Part shown: in pieces, positions 60,332 to 64,000 of the stretch
How the letters are laid out: each line of letters begins with the position of its first letter
Position numbering within the stretch: position 1 is the stretch's first letter
Assembly (NCBI RefSeq): GCF_002754245.1
Contig: NZ_PEEX01000001.1
Location: forward strand, 3,886,001 to 3,950,000
Source: Chryseobacterium sp. 52
Lineage (GTDB): Bacteria > Bacteroidota > Bacteroidia > Flavobacteriales > Weeksellaceae
Length of the DNA stretch: 64,000 nt
Reading direction: 5' to 3'
Notes under the pieces: model-generated
What the model was told of the DNA's origin: nothing
Seen by the model: only the letters and a program-made list of their open reading frames with translations
The model's database searches: none
Program-made: the position numbers and the translations under genes

Positions 60332-60718
60332 ATGAAAAAATCAGAATTGATGAAATACAGCTGTCCTTTGGGCAAGGCGATGTCTGCTTTAGGAAGCAAA
60401 TGGAAGCCTATTATTGTTTTGGTTATTAAAGACCGCAAACTTCGTTTTGGAGAGCTTGCCGTACGCATTCATGTGATCTCCAGAAAGGTTTTAACTGATC
60501 AGTTAAGAGAAATGGAAAGCGATGGGCTGATTATCCGTGAAGAATTTAAAGAGCTTCCTCCAAGAGTGGAATATTCACTCACAGAAAAAGGACTGGCACT
60601 TTTACCGATATTGTATATGCTTGAAGAATGGGAATCTAAATTTGAGAGTAAGGATTTACGGACTGATAAGAATTGTGTGTTGCTGGAGAAGGAAGTGAAA
60701 AAGGCAGTTAAAGTTTAA
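60332..60718 (+). CDS. HxlR-family transcriptional regulator
   Basis: 128 residues. HxlR winged helix: YSCPLGKAMSALGSKWKPIIVLVIKDRKLRFGEL near the N-terminus (one Cys at residue 9), RKVLTDQLREMESDGLIIRE, and LPPRVEYSLTEKGLALLPILYMLEEWE. Family members such as YodB and HypR sense diamide, quinones or hypochlorite through that N-terminal Cys. Its gene faces the OYE reductase and the intergenic region is full of GTAAC repeats, so it probably regulates that gene and itself. Confidence 0.93.
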   Translation: MKKSELMKYSCPLGKAMSALGSKWKPIIVLVIKDRKLRFGELAVRIHVISRKVLTDQLREMESDGLIIREEFKELPPRVEYSLTEKGLALLPILYMLEEWESKFESKDLRTDKNCVLLEKEVKKAVKV

Positions 60719-60730
60719 TCATATTTAATT

Positions 60731-61465
60731 TTAGTCTTTTATAATTAACATATTGGCAAAGGGAGTTATTTTTCTGCTCTCTATTATGTTCAATCCAGCA
60801 GAGGAAATTGCTTTTTTCCATTGTTTTTGGCTCAAAAAATGAAATGCTCCGATATTAAAGAATATAAAATTGGTTACATCTCTAAATTGCTCTGAAACAA
60901 TGATAATCCCATTATTCTTCAATATTCTTTTTGCTTCTTTAAAGAATAAAACTCTCTGATCATGCTCTAAAATTTCATGCAATGACGTTAGAGCAAGAAT
61001 AACATCTTGAGATTTGTCTTCAAAAGGTAGTGTATTCGGAGAAATCTTTATTTCTTTAGAATTAGGCGGGAATATTCTTTTTGAAGTTTCAATTCCTTTT
61101 TCGTGTTCATGTCTGTTTCCATAAATGTCACAAACTGTTAAATTTAAGTCTGGATATTCCGCTTCCAATCTGCCGGATAAAGGATCAAAACTCGCATGAA
61201 CCAGAATTGCATTCTCTGCTTTTCCTAAATCTAAAATACCCTCTAAATTATTTAATTCATATAAATCAGAATTGTCATAAAGGATATAAGAGGCAACAAG
61301 TGAAGCTATAATATTTAAAATAATAAGTCCTCCTAAAACTCTAAGTAATAATGTAAACAGTCCGGAATTTATCCAAAATGACAATCCAAAAAGAAAGGCC
61401 GAGACTATGAACCCGAATAGTATTTTTTGATAATTGAACAGAATAACAAGTTTGGTGATTTTCAT
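60731..61465 (-). CDS. SAM-dependent methyltransferase with N-terminal membrane helices
   Basis: 244 residues. Two hydrophobic helices at about 13-31 and 36-62 (ILFGFIVSAFLFGLSFWI; LFTLLLRVLGGLIILNIIASLVASYIL), then a class I methyltransferase domain with a degenerate motif I (AILVHASFDPLSGRLEAEYP), LNLTVCDIYG, and LPFEDKSQDVILALTSLHEI with NNGIIIVSEQF. The membrane anchor suggests a lipid or prenyl substrate. Follows the lipoprotein gene by 10 bases and is co-transcribed with it. Confidence 0.8.
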   Translation of the reverse strand: MKITKLVILFNYQKILFGFIVSAFLFGLSFWINSGLFTLLLRVLGGLIILNIIASLVASYILYDNSDLYELNNLEGILDLGKAENAILVHASFDPLSGRLEAEYPDLNLTVCDIYGNRHEHEKGIETSKRIFPPNSKEIKISPNTLPFEDKSQDVILALTSLHEILEHDQRVLFFKEAKRILKNNGIIIVSEQFRDVTNFIFFNIGAFHFLSQKQWKKAISSAGLNIIESRKITPFANMLIIKD

Positions 61466-61475
61466 TTTTCGTTTT

Positions 61476-62330
61476 CTATAAATTGCCTGATTCCCAATTT
61501 TTCCAACTATTATTAGGTTTTAAAGTTTCCTTCCAATAAGAAATACTTCTCATTACTAAAACTTTAGAGATAAGTCTATAAGTTTCCTGCTTACTTGGCA
61601 TAATGCTTGGATCATAATGAAATTCATTAATTACCATTAGCTTTTTAAGACTTTTAGGAATATGTTTCCTAATATCTTCCTCTGACGCTGAAATTAAAGT
61701 TGGATTTGTTTCTTGATAATACCTTATTAAATCACCGAAGCTAACCAACTTCTTAGGATTATCATAATCTCTTAATTTAATTTCTAGTTTTTCATAATCC
61801 TTATAATTACCATTAAATGGAATTAATTTATCCCGGACTTTTATTTCTTTAACATTTGCATCAATAAGTTCGAATTTTTCCATATCACTACCTTCTTTAT
61901 TTACAATTCTTTCATATTCGTCTCCGCCAATTAGAACAATATTACTTACATTTGAAATATAATTTCTTTCAGGATACTTATTAATAGGATAATCAATACA
62001 ATTACCAATATAATAAAGTTCAATTTCAGCTCTTGTTGCTCTATTTTGATAACCATTTTTCTCAAAAACAATCGCCCAGTATTTTTCGTTAGCATATAGG
62101 TGAATTCGACTTCCTGCTGTTTCACAATAGCCATGCTCTAAATCAAGGAAAAAATTATATTTAATATCTTCTGGGCGAGCTTTTGGATAATATTTATTAG
62201 GTTCTCCTTTGAAAGCTAGATCTAATTGTTCTAAAATTTCATTTTCCGTATAATTCATCTGTGATCTTTCCGATTGCTTATTACAAGAAACCAATATGAA
62301 TAAAACTACATTAATTAATATTAGTTTCAT
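61476..62330 (-). CDS. Lipoprotein of unknown function
   Basis: 284 residues. Lipoprotein signal with Cys at residue 16 in VLFILVSCNKQS. The mature domain reads FFLDLEHGYCETAGSRIHLYANEKYWAIVFEKNGYQNRA, IELYYIGNCIDYP, LIGGDEYERI and a C-terminal helical part (EEDIRKHIPKSLKKLMVINEF). No family recognised with confidence. First gene of a two-gene unit with the membrane methyltransferase. Its start lies 42 bases downstream of the E1 gene terminator. Confidence 0.72.
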   Translation of the reverse strand: MKLILINVVLFILVSCNKQSERSQMNYTENEILEQLDLAFKGEPNKYYPKARPEDIKYNFFLDLEHGYCETAGSRIHLYANEKYWAIVFEKNGYQNRATRAEIELYYIGNCIDYPINKYPERNYISNVSNIVLIGGDEYERIVNKEGSDMEKFELIDANVKEIKVRDKLIPFNGNYKDYEKLEIKLRDYDNPKKLVSFGDLIRYYQETNPTLISASEEDIRKHIPKSLKKLMVINEFHYDPSIMPSKQETYRLISKVLVMRSISYWKETLKPNNSWKNWESGNL

Positions 62331-62371
62331 AAACTTTAATTATAATAAATATTTTAAACAATTTAATAAAA

Positions 62372-62402
62372 AAACCGCTTCCAGAAGTTCTGAAAACGGT
62401 TT
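62372..62402 (-). terminator. Terminator of the E1 gene
   Basis: On the plus strand AAACCG (62372-62377) pairs with CGGTTT (62397-62402), with an inner CAGAA-g-TTCTG (62382-62392). Read on the minus strand, CGGTTTTTTT follows. It lies 21 bases after the E1 stop at 62423. Confidence 0.78.
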
Positions 62403-62422
62403 AATTTTATTTAAAATCCCAA

Positions 62423-64000
62423 TTAAAATATCGCAGGATATTTCTGAGGGTTTGTTTCATTAAACAGAGCATAGATTCTTTCCACCATATCATCTGAAGA
62501 TGGCTTACTGAAATAATCGCCATCACTTGCGTATGCAGGTCTGTGATCATTTGCAGCTATCGTTAATGGATCTGAATCCAGATATCTGAATGCTTTCTGC
62601 TTCTCAAGGATCTGCTGTAAAATAAACGCTGAAGTCCCTCCTTCCACATCTTCGTCAATAACGACCAATCTGTTGGTTCTCTTCACGCTTTCTGCAATTT
62701 CACTCGTTAAATCGAAAGGAATTAAAGACTGAACGTCAATAACTTCTGCAGAGATTCCTAATTTCTCTAATTCGTCTGCTGCATCCATTACCACTCTCCA
62801 GGTCGAACCGTAAGTCACTAAAGTCACATCTTTTCCTTCTTTGGTTACTTCAATTTTCCCAACAGGCACTGTAAATTCTCCTAAGTTGTCAGGTTGCTTT
62901 TCTTTCAGTCTGTAACCGTTCAGACATTCCACGATCACTGCCGGCTCGTCTGCCTGAAGCATCGTATTGTAGAATCCTGCAGCTTTTGTCAGGTTTCTTG
63001 GTACCAATACTAAGATCCCTTTTGAAAGGTTAATGATTCCTGCCATTGGAGAACCTGAATGCCAGACACCTTCCAGTCTGTGACCTCTTGTTCTGATGAT
63101 CACAGGAGCTTTCTGACCTCCTTTTGTTCTGTATTGAACGGTAGCCAGATCATCACTCATTCCCTGAAGGCAATATAAGATATAATCCAGGTACTGGATC
63201 TCAGCGATAGGTCTAAGACCTCTCATTGCCATCCCAATACCCTGACCAAGAATAGTAGCTTCACGGATTCCGGTATCTGCTACACGTACTTCGCCGTATT
63301 TTTCCTGCATTCCTTCTAATCCCTGGTTCACATCACCGATATTTCCGGCATCTTCACCAAATACTAAAGTTTCAGGATATTTTTCAAAAATTTTGTCAAA
63401 GTTATTTCTTACCACAACTCTACCATCCACATCTTCTGAACTATCAGAATAGACCGGTTTGATTTCTTTCACATTTTCAGCTTTCCACTGAGACTGTGAA
63501 TATAAGTGAGAAGAATAGTTATCTTTTTCTATTTCAAAAACCTCATTGTACTTCTGCATCAATTGAGTTCTTTCCGCAGAATTTGTTCCTCTGGTTGCTA
63601 ATAAAGCTTTTCTTGTTAAATGGAAAATATCTTTTTTAGCTTTTGAAACTAGTTTACTGAACTGGGCAATATACCCCTCGATTTCAGCATTCTGACCTTT
63701 AAGATTTTCAACTAAAGGAAGAACAGACTGAATAAGGTCTGTAATGGTCTTCTGGTAGTTTTCCCAAGCATTTTTCTGACCTGCTTTTACGATTTTCTTC
63801 GCTTCATCATCTATGGCATCCAACTCTTCGGTAGTAGCAATGATTTCATCTTTTCCTTCAATTTCAATGGAATAGTTTAAAATCCATTCTCTGAATTTCA
63901 CGATCCCGTCAAAATCTGCTTCCCATGAAAGACGTTCTTCATTCTTATATCTTTCGTGAGATCCCGATGTAGAATGTCCCTGAGGCTGTGTAACCTCAAT
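62423..64000 (-). CDS. 2-oxoacid dehydrogenase E1, fused alpha/beta (5' end missing)
   Basis: Runs off the right edge; at least 525 codons are visible, ending at TAA 62423. The first visible residues IEVTQPQGHSTSGSHERYKN are the tail of the E1-alpha domain, joined in frame through a helical linker (about 120 residues) to an E1-beta domain: DNFDKIFEKYPETLVFGEDAGNIG, GVNQGLEGMQEKYG, RVADTGIREATILGQGIGMAMRGLRP, and LGISAEVIDVQSLIPFD with VVIDEDVEGGTSAF. A GTG at 63901 is not a start; the frame continues past it. Pyruvate or branched-chain oxoacid specificity cannot be decided. Confidence 0.92.
   Translation of the reverse strand: MEVTQPQGHSTSGSHERYKNEERLSWEADFDGIVKFREWILNYSIEIEGKDEIIATTEELDAIDDEAKKIVKAGQKNAWENYQKTITDLIQSVLPLVENLKGQNAEIEGYIAQFSKLVSKAKKDIFHLTRKALLATRGTNSAERTQLMQKYNEVFEIEKDNYSSHLYSQSQWKAENVKEIKPVYSDSSEDVDGRVVVRNNFDKIFEKYPETLVFGEDAGNIGDVNQGLEGMQEKYGEVRVADTGIREATILGQGIGMAMRGLRPIAEIQYLDYILYCLQGMSDDLATVQYRTKGGQKAPVIIRTRGHRLEGVWHSGSPMAGIINLSKGILVLVPRNLTKAAGFYNTMLQADEPAVIVECLNGYRLKEKQPDNLGEFTVPVGKIEVTKEGKDVTLVTYGSTWRVVMDAADELEKLGISAEVIDVQSLIPFDLTSEIAESVKRTNRLVVIDEDVEGGTSAFILQQILEKQKAFRYLDSDPLTIAANDHRPAYASDGDYFSKPSSDDMVERIYALFNETNPQKYPAIF

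Noticed and set aside
63899..63901. GTG start for the E1 gene
   Set aside because: The frame continues upstream of it to the window edge with a typical E1-alpha C-terminal sequence, so it is internal.
1..64000. tRNA, rRNA, CRISPR arrays, insertion sequences
   Set aside because: I looked for cloverleaf-like blocks, regularly spaced repeats and transposase motifs, and found none that stand up by eye.

Overview
The window reads as chromosomal DNA of a flavobacterium of the Chryseobacterium/Elizabethkingia type (Bacteroidota, Weeksellaceae). The evidence is low GC, no recognisable Shine-Dalgarno sequences, TAnnTTTG-type promoter elements, many small secreted proteins with flavobacterial signal peptides, SusC-type barrels, a Bacteroidota-type VgrG with a DUF4280 PAAR-like protein, and a GG-leader peptide of a kind common in Chryseobacterium. 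The genus is an inference. I see no rRNA, tRNA, CRISPR array or insertion sequence.

Layout. 1-3.4 kb: end of an efflux operon (RND permease tail, TolC-like channel, DHA2 MFS pump) and a small heavy-metal-binding protein. 3.5-12.9 kb: mixed housekeeping genes, including a frameshifted membrane gene, a lipoprotein, a TonB-receptor remnant beside an acyltransferase, a LytS/LytTR-type two-component pair, a GldA-like ABC ATPase and a protein with a ParB-like motif. 13.1-26.1 kb: one co-directional run of ten closely spaced genes that looks like a type VI secretion effector operon. It holds VgrG, an 817-residue Het-C effector candidate, two tandem paralogous lipoproteins (probable immunity), a membrane protein, a LysM-like protein, a DUF4280 PAAR-like tip, a 950-residue second effector candidate, a lipoprotein and a membrane protein. 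26.2-37.6 kb: patatin, acetyltransferase, S9 peptidase, PH-domain protein, dihydrolipoyl dehydrogenase, small secreted proteins and a GH29/GH3 glycosidase pair. 37.7-44.9 kb: minus-strand membrane/lipid cluster (desaturase, SRPBCC proteins, TIGR01777 epimerase, methyltransferase, small membrane proteins) headed by a GbsR/MarR-type regulator. Three copies of one palindromic operator precede three transcription units here. 45.3-46.6 kb: aldehyde dehydrogenase.

46.8-57.2 kb is the most unusual region. Four minus-strand genes encode, in transcription order, an ECF sigma factor, a single-pass membrane VWA/YfbK-like protein containing a TonB plug-like domain, a SusC-type outer-membrane barrel that appears to lack a plug, and a 1522-residue alpha-2-macroglobulin-like protein that also contains a plug-like domain. 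So the barrel's usual plug is missing from the barrel and present in both neighbours. I propose this as the candidate undescribed system: a split-plug envelope system controlled by its own sigma factor.

57.4-64 kb: a secreted papain-like peptidase, a four-cysteine GG-leader peptide, an OYE-family reductase divergent from an HxlR regulator with an array of GTAAC repeats between them, a lipoprotein/methyltransferase pair, and most of a fused alpha/beta 2-oxoacid dehydrogenase E1 that runs off the right edge. All family assignments come from reading motifs by eye; no database search was run.
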